The notes beneath the pieces are model-generated. The model was not told where the DNA came from. It ran no database searches and saw only the letters and a program-made list of their open reading frames with translations. Both the position numbers and the translations under genes were made by a program. This document shows positions 1 through 11,881 of a stretch of 64,000 nt of DNA, piece by piece (within the stretch, counting starts at the first letter, position 1; each line of letters starts with the position of its first letter). Origin of the DNA: Bathynomus jamesi (taxonomy: Eukaryota; Arthropoda; Malacostraca; Isopoda; Cirolanidae); NCBI GenBank assembly GCA_023014485.1, contig JAJOZX010002572.1, positions 186,001 to 250,000 on the forward strand, given 5' to 3'.

Positions 1-1
1 C

Positions 2-157
2 GGTGAAGTGACTAACGAAGAAGGGCTCGATCAGTTACGACGTAGAATTTTAAGCGCCCTTAAAACAATTAGGAATAGAGATGTATCCAAAACATCAGAC
101 AGCAGAAATAAAGAAGACTTCTTAGCAAAAGCAACTACTTCCGATTACGATGATTAG
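2..157 (+). CDS. C-terminal end of an unrecognised host gene (partial)
   Basis: Frame 2 is open from the window edge and ends at TAG (155-157), giving about 51 residues. The peptide begins GEVTNEEGLDQL, has a basic middle (QLRRRILSALKTIRNRD) and ends in an acidic tail (DYDD). The composition is charged and helical, unlike the transposon proteins elsewhere in the window. It is followed by AT-rich sequence with AATAAA signals, as expected for a last exon plus 3'UTR. No start or splice acceptor is visible because the gene enters from outside the window. I do not recognise the family. It could be a chance open frame, since 51 codons is short, but the sudden change to non-coding sequence after the stop supports a real terminal exon. 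Confidence 0.45.
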   Translation, partial: GEVTNEEGLDQLRRRILSALKTIRNRDVSKTSDSRNKEDFLAKATTSDYDD

Positions 158-2970
158 ATATGCGTTTTCGAGTGCCATACTGAAACAATTTGATTATTTG
201 GCTGACAGCCACTAGTCTACAGTATTTCTTCATCAACGAAACAAATGAAGGTTTGCTTTTCTTCAAAGGCAAGATTAAAGTACAAAAAGCGATTTCAATT
301 TTTAATAGATAAAGATAGAATAAGTATTTTAAGCATATTCTTAAGAAAATCCTGTAGTGCTAAGTAACACTTAGTGACCATCAGCAATTCTCATGGTGAT
401 CATCTCGTAGCGAGCAGTTTAATTTAACTTGATAAATGTAAGAGGAAATAATCTCTTTAATTAGAGGAATATTTGCAGCCTCATTATTTACTTCTGAACA
501 ACTAAAAAGATTCAAATCATTCAAAGGGAATTTATATAACGTTTAATGAGCTATCCATTTCATATATAGGAAAAGTTACTTAGCTTTGAGGCCTATACTT
601 TGTTCTGATGTATCGTTTATATTCATAAAATTTTACTAACATGATCTTCATTAATATTTTTACTCTATGTAGAGCACGTAATTCTACGATGTATTTTTGC
701 AAAATACATAATACCACGTACATGAATGTCATTAATTCTCAGGATAAGTAATTTAGACCGGAATTGCGACTACATTTCGGGTAATAAACTTTTTTAGAAA
801 TTTGAAGGAAGACAAAAAATTTACCAATGAATAATCTCAGATAAGCCCCAAAATAATTTATGGAACCTATTTTAGGTTTTACAGCAAATTTTTCCGCATT
901 TGTACATTTTGAGTTTCCTCTGAATATTTTTAAACAGTTGAATTTCTTCAGAGGTCACATTATTTAAAAGCCAAATTCGATACAAAAAATGTCCGATTCT
1001 TACGAGTACAATGTTCTTTATATTATTTTCCATCTTATTATGTAAATATTTATCTAAAATGTGATCATCATAACTTGTTTAACTTAAATTTTAATAAGCA
1101 ATAAGCAAATCTTGTGAAATGAAGAAATGCATCGAAGACTGTACTGTACAATAAGAAAAATGAAAAGAAATTTTGTGAAAAATTGTATGGTAACATTGTT
1201 CAATGTTTATGGCATACAGAAAAGTAGTATGGGATCTGCTTTGTTGAGATGAATGAATAAATGCAATGTATAAATCCTTATTTGATAAATGTATGAATAG
1301 CGCCAGAGGGGAATGTTTGAGAACTTATATTAAGTGATTGCAATAATGTATACATTTTTAAAGTTGAAAATTTTTACAAAAATTTTGGTTGTATCATTCT
1401 TTCTCGCGGTTTTCAACGAAAACTGTAAATGTTCCGAAAGTAAATTTTGCGTGGAAAGTGTTGAGTTAATCATCATTGTGTTCTAAATCTGCATTATAAA
1501 TTGATCAGTGGTCGAATGATCTTCAAATAGAACGCGTTTGCGGATTTGATTCGGTTGATATAAACAAGTGACAATAGAAGAGTCGTTTCATTTGAAACGA
1601 CATTTTGTCGCTGTGCTTTTTGGTTGTAGAAAATTAGTGGATGGATGAGAGTTTATTGGGTTTGCACACAAACGTGTAGCTGACATTTTTTTATTAAAGT
1701 TACCATAAGCATTTCATTATAATATGTTACCTTTGAAACAGTTAGAGTACACCATTATTATTATGCCAAATATGTCTGCATAATTTTTTTTCCTTGTAGA
1801 CTAGTCGCTCCAAAAGATTTTACCTTAAAATGCAAAGTTTGCTCTTTGTTTAGCGATACTTAAGAAATAAGACTTCTCGCTCAGTGGACTTTTATTTCTC
1901 AAAGAACGCGAAGCTGGAGAAATACTTTGAAAAAAATATTAGCAATTTTGTAACTGTTCATGACGTCAAGCTCAGTATACCAAAAACTTGGTTTATTCTT
2001 TTGTTTTAAATTTTATTAAAACAAAAAATAAATAAAATGTGATAAATTTTAAATTTATACTTAAGTTTAATGAACACGTTTTATGTACGCAAATACAGTT
2101 AACCAAATAAAGGTTTAGTCGCCTCTCTGAATCATTTCTTATAAACAAATTGAAATGAATAGGAGTGACAATTTTCTTGGTCAGTTATACCATTTACACG
2201 TACCAGGTTATTTACTGTATGGATGTACACATCATTTTATGTACATAAATCTTTGGATCATGAGATGTAGGTTTAAATGATATCCGAGGTTTTGTTAATT
2301 TCAAACATTTTGAAGTATTTCCTGTCTTAATGAAAACTTTAACATTAAAAAATTTGATACTTTTGTATTGATTTACAAATAAAAGCAGTGATTTTTTGTT
2401 TGTTATTGAATATCCTCAATTGAATAATCACAATTCACATTAGAGACATTTATTTATTGGAATTCATTAGACAAGGGTTATTACAGTACATGAATGAAAG
2501 AATTAATTAAATTTCAGATACAAAAGTGATTTCTTCCGAAGTACTAATACAAATATTCAGTTTCGTGCACAGATGTATTTTCCTTACATTCAGTTCCATT
2601 TTTAATCAAAACAGATACAAAATTTTATGTAGTAGAGTTACACAAACGTTACCTCTATATTAAATTCGGGAAGAATGGAAAGCCCGAAAACCCAAGTCCA
2701 AATCACATCGAAGGAAAGAAGATACGAAGAAACTAGAGAGCAGAACACTGGAATCTGATTACCTAAAAAGAACAATATAATTTCAGTGGGTGAATGGAAC
2801 GATGCAAATACAAATACCCTACTTAAACTTTGATTATACCAGATTCGAGCGTGGTACGGTAAGAGATAAGTGCAGTTTATCAGTTTTGTTCGCTTTATCA
2901 CTGAAGGAAAATGAACATTTTTCCAGGCATGTGTACATAATTAACTTCTGTTGTGACATACATGCATATA
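158..2970 (+). other. Non-coding AT-rich stretch, probably 3'UTR then intergenic
   Basis: No coding frame or repeat family is recognisable. AATAAA hexamers occur near 783 and at 1256-1261; the latter is a plausible poly(A) signal for the gene ending at 157. The short open frames around 2640-2990 overlap on opposite strands and look like noise. Confidence 0.4.
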
Positions 2971-2974
2971 TATA

Positions 2975-3110
2975 TATACCTTGTTAACCTTATTGCTGTT
3001 TCGTGCGTTGGTCTCTCTTCACACGGAGGTCAAACTGGTGGCCCCGCCTACAGGTCTGGCTTGGTGGAGGAGCGAGTTGCTTTCTTGCGCTCTCCACCGT
3101 ACATAGCCGT
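2975..3110 (-). repeat. LINE 3'-end fragment
   Basis: Read on the minus strand, this ends in AAGGTTAACAAGGTATATA, running into TA repeats. It carries a GTGAAGAGAGACCAACGCAC-like segment shared with the LINE 3' ends near 43600-43670 and 44340-44413. It is a 5'-truncated copy with no coding capacity. Confidence 0.5.
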
Positions 3111-3142
3111 ATATATATATATATAATATATATATATATATA
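3111..3142. repeat. (TA)n microsatellite
   Basis: TA repeat with one interruption, abutting the 3' end of the LINE fragment at 2975-3110. Confidence 0.85.
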
Positions 3143-3339
3143 ATCATTTAGGTTAGGATTATGTTCAAGCAGAATTACTTGTAAAATTTTATAGTCACGA
3201 AATGTTATTTTCTCGTCAAGGCAAAAGCCAAAGTGTAAAAACTAACTTATTATGAAGTTAGCTGAATTTTTTTTTGTAATAAATTGCTTGAGTGTTAATT
3301 TACCTTGCATTATATTTGTAACATCTATAATATTATTAC

Positions 3340-3390
3340 TAATATTACTACTACTACTACTAATAATAATAATAATAATAATAGTAATAG
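3340..3390. repeat. (ACT)n/(AAT)n microsatellite
   Basis: Runs of ACT followed by AAT triplets. The flanking sequence 3143-3922 contains no gene I can support. Confidence 0.8.
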
Positions 3391-3922
3391 GGTGCATATA
3401 GCTTTTAGACTGTTTACGTATGGCCTATGAGCCACAGTGAGACATGATTCTTCGTAAAGACAAATGCATAGAAACAGTACATTATCTTCATATTATTTTT
3501 GTCTCAACAATAAATTTAGTTAAAGAAATTTCTGAAAGTATTTGCTTTCCTCATTATCTTAGTCCTGGCCTCATTTACTTGAAGTAATACTTTGATGACA
3601 CCTTTGTGGAGTTTGATGACCACTGACCAGTATGAAGTCCAACACACTGGATAAAATTAATATTTTTTCCATCTATAAAAATCACGCACGAAATTGAGTC
3701 TCATCATGCGAAATTGAGTCCCTGTCTGAATGCTTTAATTAACAGAAATAGCATAAAAAACCTAATTCTAAGATATTCAGAGAAACTATTCCCATATATA
3801 AAAATCCTTTTTACATATAGTTTTTCCAAACATCCAACACAACTAAAGAAAGATGTTATATCGGTTCCATCTCTTAGACCAGAGGCCAGCAACATACAAC
3901 TCGCGAAGACATTTCATCCGAC

Positions 3923-4000
3923 CAGTGGTTAATTTGTGCCGGAACGCACCGGAACGGCGTTCCGGCACTTATATTTGGCCTACAATTTCTTTTTGTATAA
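3923..4000 (+). mobile_element. hAT-type terminal sequence (left end only)
   Basis: Starts CAGTGGTTAATTTGTGCC and carries the palindrome GGAACGCACCGGAACGGCGTTCC. The layout matches the terminal region of the hAT at 38264, where GGTACGCACCGGTACGGCG follows CAGGGC. No matching right end or 8-bp duplication was found, so the right limit is unknown. Confidence 0.5.
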
Positions 4001-4182
4001 CGTATTTCTTGCACCTAAAATAAATATATTTCACACATACTAAGTGTATGAAAACATTGGATGAGGTCTGTTAAATGAAACCTCCCCAGCAGGAGGGGGA
4101 TACTACCTCCTGCAACTTCTCCGCGCTCCGTGCGTGCACCGTGCCCCTCCGGCTCACTAGCGTTCCAATATACTGTATATAT

Positions 4183-4375
4183 ACAAACTCAGAATGGTTC
4201 CCTGAGAAACTTATATGTTAAACACAGACCGTGCATGGAACAAGGAACTCTTCTGAGAAATTACATCCACTATAGTTCGAATAAGTAATGTTTAATGACA
4301 AATACAACAGTTTTTTCTTTTTCATGATAGAAAGCCCAACGTGGGCACCGGGTTACTCGCAAAGAGGCCCCAAAA
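4183..4375 (+). repeat. Unclassified interspersed repeat (ACCGTGCATGG family)
   Basis: Shares CACAGACCGTGCATGGAAC and the following ~90 bp with 47294-47567 and 62016-62100. Shares the tail CGGGTTACTCGCAAAGAG with 62384-62415. No coding sequence. The family core has CACAGACCGTGCATGG at both ends in inverted orientation in the 47-kb copy, so it may be a MITE. Confidence 0.6.
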
Positions 4376-4704
4376 TATAGCTTCCCTCACCCTCACAGAT
4401 ACCACATCATATAACTAAGTTTCTGTCTCTTGTGTTTCAGATTGTGTGAATGTTGAGTGCATCACGGCAGCGGTGGCCTCCGTCACACCTGCGATGTTAG
4501 ACAATGTATCGAGGGAAGTGGAGTACCGTTGTGACATAGTTCGTGCTACGAATGTTGCGCATATCGAATGTGTACTCTAATGTACATATACCAGATGAAA
4601 CTTAAGCATATCGGCTATGAGTTGTGCACATATTAATCTGTTCACGTTATTCAATAAAAATATATGACGCCTCAAATTTGTTACCTTTCAATGTGGACTC
4701 CCTC

Positions 4705-4998
4705 AAACCTTTGGTAACCTTTGGTTTGCTTCAGCCAGAATTGTTCATTCTGACGAAGGTCAAGCTCTTCACTCCACCTTAGACCTACAGTTCAATGTGG
4801 AATCCGAACCACGCCCCACCAGCAGCACAGCGTCTAGGACACCCAGGGTACCCATTTATCTACCAACCACTTTCTTTATTGTGTGGAAGGATGAACAACT
4901 GGGTTTTGCTGCGCGCAGGCTGCCGTCACCGGGTCTCGATCCCGGGGTCGATGGATTCGTAGACAGCAACGCTAACCACTACACCACCGAGGCGCAGA
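4705..4998 (-). repeat. Dimeric tRNA-derived SINE, copy 1
   Basis: On the minus strand: a first tRNA-like unit with a box A-like GGTGTAGTGGTTAGCGT and box B-like sequence, a linker ending TGGTTGGTAGATAAATGGGT, a second unit (GTCCTAGACGCTG, GTGGTTCGGATTCC), and the tail GTCTAAGGTGGAGTGAAGAG ... CCAAAGGTTACC. Same arrangement as 40331-40617, 43677-43963 and 62100-62383. A pol III-driven non-autonomous retroposon by family logic. Confidence 0.75.
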
Positions 4999-4999
4999 T

Positions 5000-5562
5000 A
5001 AATAGATAGATAGATAATTTTAGAAACTCTGCGTAAACCTTAAAACAAAACCACACAGCAGAAGTAACTGCACAATATATTACTTTATAGTGAATATATA
5101 TTTACTGAAATATTTTATTTATATTAATAATAATTAATCATTCAGGAATTTAACATGCTAAAATTTAATAGTTCCCCTAATAGCAGGACTTTTTCATTTT
5201 CTATAAGTTTTTAAAAAACTAGAAAAAACCAATCCTTTAACTATAACATTTTTAATTTAAAGTGGATGCCATTAAAAATAAGTAAATAAAAGTGTACTTT
5301 AGGCTATTAAAAATACTAAGATTCTAAGTAATAACAGAATAAGAAGTAAAAGCACGTATAATAAAGTACATTGAAGTATAAATTATATTTCTATGAATAC
5401 TGCCAAGAGATTCATACTGGATGTGCTCTAGAAATTGATAAAAATGAACAATGACTCGCATCATTAATTTAAGGGGACTTAAAATATAACAAATATAGAC
5501 TGAACTGAGCCCTAAAGTTCAAGTACTAAAAGCATTTGCATAACACATTTGAAAATAACTGT
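5000..5562. other. Intergenic, no feature seen
   Basis: AT-rich, with no coding frame, repeat family or terminal inverted repeats that I can recognise. Confidence 0.5.
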
Positions 5563-5912
5563 GTTTTCGACAGGGGTGTACCTAAAGTATTTGGCATTGG
5601 CACCCAGAGCGGATCCTTCCTTTGGCCCCCCCCCCACATAAATAATTTTAAAATTTAAACGGGGTCCCGACAAAAGCCCCCAGGACAAAAGCCCCTTGGA
5701 CAAAAGCCCCTCAGTTAAAGTGCAAAGTAGGACAAAAGCCCCTCAGTTAAAATGCAAAATAGGACAAAAAACCCTCAGTTAAAGTGCAAAGTAGGACAAA
5801 AGCCTTCATTTTTATATTATTGTTCGTGTGCTATGAAGTAATCCTAAACAAATACTATAATCTTTGTCTATGTTGATTCACTCTAGTTGATCACTGTTTT
5901 GTCTCCCTGAAT

Positions 5913-5939
5913 GGTTAGGTTAGGTTAGGTTAGGTTAGG
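5913..5939 (+). repeat. Interstitial TTAGG repeats
   Basis: Five consecutive GGTTA units, the arthropod telomere repeat. They sit inside the Mutator-like element, 6 bp before the BEL target duplication. A shorter inverse run (CCTAACCTAACC) is at about 62728. Confidence 0.85.
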
Positions 5940-5949
5940 AACGTGCCAC

Positions 5950-6552
5950 TGTTATTTTATTTATTTGTTGGATTCAAAATCCCAGCTGAGCCGTGAACGG
6001 CCAAATTCTAAAGGGCCAGTTCTACCTGAAGCCCAAGTTAAGCTAAATTAAAACTTACGGATTTGAGATCCTATTAGGTCCTACCTCACTGTAACCTCAG
6101 GGTTGCTGACTCGATGCGGGCCTACCTTAGACCTTTGTTACATGAATTTAATATAAACAAAAGGGGTACTATTTATGGTCTTCTTTCTCAACCTTGCAAC
6201 AACAACGCAACCTGGACTATTGCACGATGCAACAATCTTGTATCTAAACAACCAAACTGAATTGCAAGAGAGCTCTCTAACCGACCACACCCTGTACGTA
6301 CGACATCCCACAAACGAGTAGAAAGAACGCGCAGCGCCCCAAAATGATGCCAACAGTGTGACCAAACAATGATGCCACAAGAGCTCAAAAATGCTAGCTC
6401 TAAATTAAGTTAATTTTTCACTAACCTTACAATTATGAGATGGATATATATACACCTTAACTTAATATATACAAGCAATGCTGCATCAATCAGCTTAGTC
6501 ATCATATCGCCTTGGGACAACAATGGTTCTTCCTCTTCTAGATTTTCTAACA
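5950..6552 (-). repeat. BEL 3' LTR
   Basis: Ends are TGTTAGAAAATC (at 6552 on the minus strand) and AATAAAATAACA (at 5950). The coding frame of the last Pol segment runs into this LTR, stopping at 6495. Confidence 0.9.
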
Positions 6553-7895
6553 CTCCCCACCGAAGAGGCATTGTTGTCATTACCTTCTGCAAGGTTAGCC
6601 AAGCCTTCTCCATGAGGCTGTAACTCAAATGTTTCATCTTGACTATCTGTGTTTTTGCTGATTTCTAAAGCATAGAGTTTTTGTGTAGGTCTCTTTAACT
6701 TTCCTCCTGAAGTCTTTACCAGTGCAGACCTAACTAAATTGTCTTTGCCAACAAACAACTCTTCAATTATGCCAAGCTTCCAGCATTGCCTTGGTCTTTC
6801 ATCCCCAATCATTACCACTTCTCCCACCTTGATACAATTTGCATTGGAGCCCTTTACCTTGCCTGATGGATAATAATTGAGTTCTGGCAAGTATTCCATC
6901 TGCCACCTCTTCCATAACTGATCTTGTAGCTCTTCAAGGTACCTGAACCGTCTGGTTAACTCTCCTTGAGTGCTCTGGATAGGCTGCAAGTCTTCTGGCA
7001 CACTGGGGTTTGATGTTAATCGTTTACCACAAAGAAGATGATTTGGTGTCAATGGCTCTGCATCCTGCATACTGTTGTAAACAAAAGTGATAGGCCTACT
7101 GTTCACCATTGCTTCTACTTCACATAAAACAGTAGAGAATTCTTCTTTGCTCAAATGAGCATTAGCTAAAAGTTTCTTTAATGGACACTTTACACTTCTC
7201 ACTAGCCTTTCCCAAAATCCACCCCACCATGGTGCTCTCTCAACAATAAACTCCCACTGTACCCCTTGGTGTGAAAAGTAGGATTGGAATCCTTCCTCTT
7301 TTAGCAAGGACCAAACTTCTTGGAGTTCCTTTGCAGCCTTTTTGAAGGTTTTTGCATTATCCGATATGATTTTATTTGGGAAACCCCTTCTGTTCACAAC
7401 GCATTTTCTCACCTCACTCACCCATGCTTCTTCAGCCTGGCATTCTCCTACAATAGGCTGATTAGAAGGCCAGTTTTCACTTCCAAGTTTTAGCCACTCT
7501 GGCCAATTCCACCACAAACTTGACTGTGCAAGATCTTTCACTGAAATTCCTCGTGTTGGTAAATCAGCGGGGTTTTGGGTGCCTGGACAATGCTTCCATT
7601 GCTTGGGATCTGTGTGCGCTTGAATTTCCTCCACCCTATTGGCAACAAATGGTTTCCATTTCCTTGCCTGGCTTCTTAACCAGTGCCAAACTATAGTGGA
7701 GTCTGTCCAATAATAGCTTGGAATTTCAGAGAGGGCCAAAGACTTTTGCACTATAACTGCAAGCCGACTAGCAATAACTGCACCCATCAATTCCAACCTT
7801 GGAACAGAAAGCCTTTTCAAAGGTGCTACTCTGCTCTTTGCAGCAACCAACCTGCAACTTACTTCCTCTTGCAATGCGCCTCTTATATAATACAA
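6495..7895 (-). pseudogene. BEL Pol, RNase H to integrase C-terminus, internally deleted
   Basis: A 466-codon frame. The first part matches the BEL RNase H region (VAPLKRLSVPRLELMGA; WTDSTIVWHWL; the tether PADLPTRG). Then, directly after ...CQAEEAW, the frame continues with the segment around the second catalytic Asp (IISDNAKTF). The glutamate motif (GGFWERLV) follows, then the DUF5641-like tail (GEVVMIGDE, WKLGIIEEL). The zinc-binding HHCC module and the part with the first catalytic Asp are missing, so integrase should be inactive. The breakpoint is near 7425. The start at 7895 is only the first Met after a frameshift; the upstream frame ends at 7883. Confidence 0.85.
6553..6562 (-). other. 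BEL polypurine tract
   Basis: On the minus strand GGTGGGGAG lies directly before the TGTTAG start of the 3' LTR, as expected for the plus-strand primer of an LTR element. Confidence 0.7.
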
Positions 7896-9304
7896 GTTGC
7901 ATAGGCTTCCTCACTTGCATCACAAAAGATGTGCAGCTCCAAATTGTCTGGACTATTGTTCAACTCTCCAAAGTACCATCTTGGGATTTCAATGTCTCCA
8001 AGATGTGCCAATTCTTTGAACCAATATTTCCACCTTACCACCATATGATCAGGTAACTCTTGGTCCCAACCAAGTCCAATTTCCCAGAGGCCCTGAAACC
8101 AAATTTTTGACTTTATCACAAATGGAGCCAGGAATCCAAGAGGATCAAAGACCTTTGAAGCCAAACTAAGAGCTGTACGTTTTGTCCACCTTGTCTCATT
8201 CTCAGCCAGCTCTACTAAAGATTTCCTATTGAAGGTAAACAAATCATCATCTTGCTGCCAAACAATGCCTAGCACCTTTGCGTCTATTGCCCACAACTCC
8301 TTAATACCAGAATCCTCAATACTTTCTGCTGCATCAGGTACTACACAGGAATGACTCATAAACTCTTGTAATTGCGAATGATTGGTCTGCCATTTTCTAA
8401 GCTCCATGCCAGCCTCCCTCATTATAGCTCTAGCCTCCATGAATATCTGTTTAGCCATTTCTGTATTATCCACGGAACACAGCAAATCATCAACATAAAA
8501 ATTTTTCCTTATGTGTTCAATAGTGTTAGGATAGACTTCAGAATATTTCTTAAAATGGTACTGCATAGTAGCTGCCAACAGAAATGGACTAGAGCTGAGG
8601 CCAAACAACACTGACTTCATTCTATATGCTTGAACCTTAGGTTCATTTTCCAACAAGTCTTTCGTATCCACCCACAGATACCTTACTGCATCTCTGTCCT
8701 CTGGTTTTAACTTTATCCGCAAAAAGGCTTGCTTCACATCTGCAGTCAATGCTACTCTACCAAACCTGAATCTCAGTAACAAGGAAAATAAATCTGCATT
8801 TAAATTTGGCCCAGCATCCAAACAGTCATTCAAGGACACACCACCTTTGTCCTTGGCTGAGCCATCAAAAACTACCCTCAGTTTGGTGGTAGTTTTGTCT
8901 CGCCGTACCACTGCATGGTGTGGCAGATAATGTGCCTCCTGGCTCACCAGCTCACCTTGCACCCTTTCAGCATAGCCCTCCCTTACATAACTTAGGATGG
9001 CCTCATTGTATTCAATTAACAACTCCTCATTTTTTCTTAGCCTGTACAATGAAGTCTCCAACCTCCGATTAGCTAGCTGAAGGTTTGAACCGGGTTTGCA
9101 AGAATCCTTCCATGGTAGGCCAACTTCATAGCAACCATCTCTAAACCCAATCCCTTTTTCAAATTGCTCTAAAACATCATTGTTCACTGTACTTGACTGT
9201 TTGTCCTTTATGCCAATGGATTCAAGTTCCCAAAACGCTTTCAAATGCCTTTCCAAACCATGGCTGTTCTCCTCAATCTTAACAAAAAGAGCCTTAATTT
9301 CCAT
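7883..9304 (-). pseudogene. BEL Pol, reverse transcriptase and start of RNase H
   Basis: A 473-codon frame continuing the protease frame after one in-frame TAA (9305-9307). RT landmarks in order: VFDGSAKDKGG (about residue 145), LTADVKQAFLRIKL (about 185), YRMKSVLFGLSSSPFLL, and the catalytic YVDDLLCSV (about 270). These are typical of BEL/Pao rather than Gypsy or Copia. The frame ends in the RNase H motif FCDASEEAYA and then loses register; the continuation is in the frame starting at 7895. The DD of YVDD and the upstream Asp are intact, so the damage is only in reading frame. Confidence 0.9.
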
Positions 9305-9775
9305 TTAATTGCAATAGCTACCATGTAGCATCCAGCCTAGCTTACTTTCAATAGCTACTGGGCCTTGAGAAGTACGGACAATATTACCAGTGATGAAGTC
9401 CCAATAATAGTCAGCTCCAATCAAAAGACTAATATCTTCTGTTCCTTCAAACGTATTATTGCCCAAATTAATTCCTTTAACTTGCAATTCTTGGACACAT
9501 GCCATATCTAAACAAGTAGTGACTGGAGCACAAAGTTCCTCAATCTCTACAGCTTGGACCTTGATAGTGGGACTTTGCGGTAACAACCCCTTAACCAAAA
9601 CTTCTACCTTCTTAAATTTGGTTCGGTTTTGAACGGAACCCCCAAACCCAGAAATTCTTAAATTTTCTCTCTTAAGTTCTTTAAACTTCAATTTTCTGGA
9701 AATTCTGGTCTTAATAAAACTACACTGGCTACCACTATCAAACAACACTCTTACAGTAGCTTCCCTCATTCCCAA
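9305..9775 (-). pseudogene. BEL aspartic protease region
   Basis: The retropepsin active-site segment VLFDSGSQCSFI lies about 10 residues from the start. It is followed by GFGG, and by LLIGADYYWDF and GWMLHG motifs (peptidase A17 region) characteristic of BEL/Pao. The frame ends in TAA, immediately followed in frame by the ATG at 9304, so one stop separates protease from reverse transcriptase. Upstream overlap with the frame ending at 9738 marks a frameshift near 9770. Confidence 0.85.
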
Positions 9776-9977
9776 TTAATAAGGCTGCAGTTGTTTGCAA
9801 TAATCCCCCTTTACTTTTACTCCCTTGCATAGCAGTGGCATGTGCCACTGATGTCTCTACTTCTGGGATAGGCCTACTAGGAGTGTTTTCACACAATAAT
9901 GGCTGATGCCTACCATGACATTTTTTGCACAAAATTTTAAACTTACAAAACCTTGCTCTATGACCTTTCAAAAACAT
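9738..9977 (-). pseudogene. BEL Gag zinc-knuckle and linker segment
   Basis: Begins within a CCHC-type knuckle (KGHRARFCK, then CKKCHGRHQPLLC), which completes the motif begun at the end of the Gag frame (TACFKC). The two frames are offset by a one-base shift in a T run at about 9968-9977. Nucleic-acid binding is the family role; this copy is broken. Confidence 0.75.
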
Positions 9978-11146
9978 TTAAAACATGCTGTGGACTTAGT
10001 TACCCTGTCCTTTCTCTCCTCAAGGGGTAAAGCCTCAGCCACCTCACATTTATATGACTTGTGGTTGCCTTCGCAAAATATGCATTCCTTGATTCCCTTT
10101 AATTTATTCTCAGAGGATGCATGTAGAGCTGACACTGTACCTGGGCTATTCCTTTTTGTGGAAACTTTGGTGCTGTGCCTGCCTTTGTCCCCTTGTTTAC
10201 CATCCCACTGTGCAAACTCAACTCCCTCTCGTCTTGCTAATTCTGTGCCGAAAAGACTTAACATCTGCTGAAGGGGGATGTACACATGTTCTGCAGAGTG
10301 TCCCCTACTTAATTCAAGCAAAATTGAGCTAGGCAATTTAGACTCCAGTGTAGGAACCAACATTATACCATACCTTTCCATTCCTACACCCAAGTTGTCC
10401 AGGGACCTAGTTCTAATTTCAAATTCATCATATAACTGCCGTAACTCCTTGACACTATTAGGATTATTAACAGGAGGTATAGCTAAAAGTGCACGGAGGT
10501 GGCTTTTAATTAAGATCTCTGGCTTACCAAACCGTTTCTTTAATATATCCCAAGCCACATTATAATTAGCCTCTGTTAATGCTAATCCTGCTATAGTCTT
10601 TGCTGCCTCCCCTTCCAAGAGGGACCGCAAATAATTAAACTTCTCCACGGCACTTAACACTTGACTAGAATGAACTGCTGATTGAAAACTGTCTGCCCAT
10701 CCTTGCCATTCCTGAATACTCCCAGAAAATGTTTTGAGTACAAGCCTCGGTAATTGAACTACAGATCTGTTAACCTTAACTTCACAAACATCATTTGTTG
10801 AGTGTTGTGTTTCATTATTAGACCTGGTCTCTAACTGTACTGAGCTGGTAAACTCTTTTGCTCGGAGGCCTACTTTAATTATATCATCAATAATCTCTTC
10901 AAAGTAAATTATGTTATTTTCTATTTCATCCTCTTCTATAAGAGCCTCAATTTTAACATTTACCTCACTTAGAGCAACCTTTTTAGTTTCTAATGTGGAA
11001 AGCTGCGCAGTCACTAAGCGTAAATCCTCTTGCTCTATGGCAGAATCTATAGTGGCAATGACCTTTGTAATTAGACCTTTGTAGGCGCTTCTCCTTTTTA
11101 TAAATTTGTTCAATTCAGATGCACTCATCTTCAATGCAAACAACAA
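9968..11146 (-). pseudogene. BEL Gag polyprotein (truncated by frameshift)
   Basis: A 392-codon frame. The likely true start is the Met at 11128 (MSASELNKFIKRRS), seven codons inside the longest frame. It has an N-terminal helical DUF1759-type region, then LPRLVLKTFSGSIQEWQGW, FNYLRSLLEGEAAKTIAGL and ANYNVAWDILKKRFGKPE, which are hallmarks of BEL/Pao Gag. It also shows the C-terminal part of a DUF1759/zinc-knuckle region (CIFCEGNHKSYKC). It ends prematurely inside the second knuckle. Role: assembly of the cytoplasmic retrotransposon particle. Confidence 0.9.
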
Positions 11147-11324
11147 TTGGGCTCAATACCAAATGAGCTGAATTGGCAGAAATACTTAACCAAACTGATC
11201 AAACGCAAATTTTACTTTCAAATAAACTGAATTGCTGAGTGGGGTACTAACCAACACCAGTATGGAATACCAAATTTTCCACCGAAGTAACTGGCGCACT
11301 GGTCTGCAACCTTCGCCTACGAAT

Positions 11325-11775
11325 AATAAACCAAATTAACCAAACTGGTAAATGTAGGCCAAAAACAACGACAGACAAGTGGCCAAGTTTCGCAATTGGG
11401 CAACCAAACTTTCTACCCTGGGACCTTAATTCAATAATAACCCAAAATTAACCAAACCGGTAAAATGTAGGCCAAAACAACGACAGACGACTGGCCAAGT
11501 TTCGCAATTGGGCAAACAAACTTTCTACCCTGGGACCTTAATTCAATAATAACCCAAAATTAACCAAACCGGTAAAATGTAGGCCAAAACGACGACAGAC
11601 GACTGGCCAAGTTTAGCAATTGGGCGACCAAACTTTCTACCCTGGGACCTTAATTCAATAATAACCCAAAATTAACCAAACCGGTAAAATGTAGGCCAAA
11701 ACAACGACAGACGACTGGCCAAGTTTCGCAATTGGGCGACCAAACTTTTTACCCTGGGACCTTAATTCAATAATA
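11325..11775 (-). repeat. Tandem repeats in the BEL leader (~112 bp, 4 units)
   Basis: TACCCTGGGACCTTAATTC recurs near 11414, 11526, 11638 and 11750. Each is preceded by TGGCCAAGTTTCGCAATTGG and by AAATGTAGGCCAAAAC. The array lies between the primer binding site and Gag, i.e. in the transcript leader. Confidence 0.85.
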
Positions 11776-11863
11776 CTCAACCCGTCTAGGCCTAACTTGG
11801 GCTACAATTTGCACAATCAGAACTTTGCCGAAAAATAGTCACTGACTCAGTCTTGGGGTAGAA

Positions 11864-11881
11864 TCCGGTTCTGAAGGACCA
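11864..11881 (-). other. BEL primer binding site
   Basis: On the minus strand TGGTCCTTCAGAACCGGA begins immediately after the 5' LTR end (11882). TGG at this position is the complement of a tRNA CCA end. I do not assign the tRNA. Confidence 0.7.

Noticed and set aside
6138..6388. Short frames duplicated at 12070-12320
   Set aside because: Both lie within the BEL LTRs and are identical only because the LTRs are.
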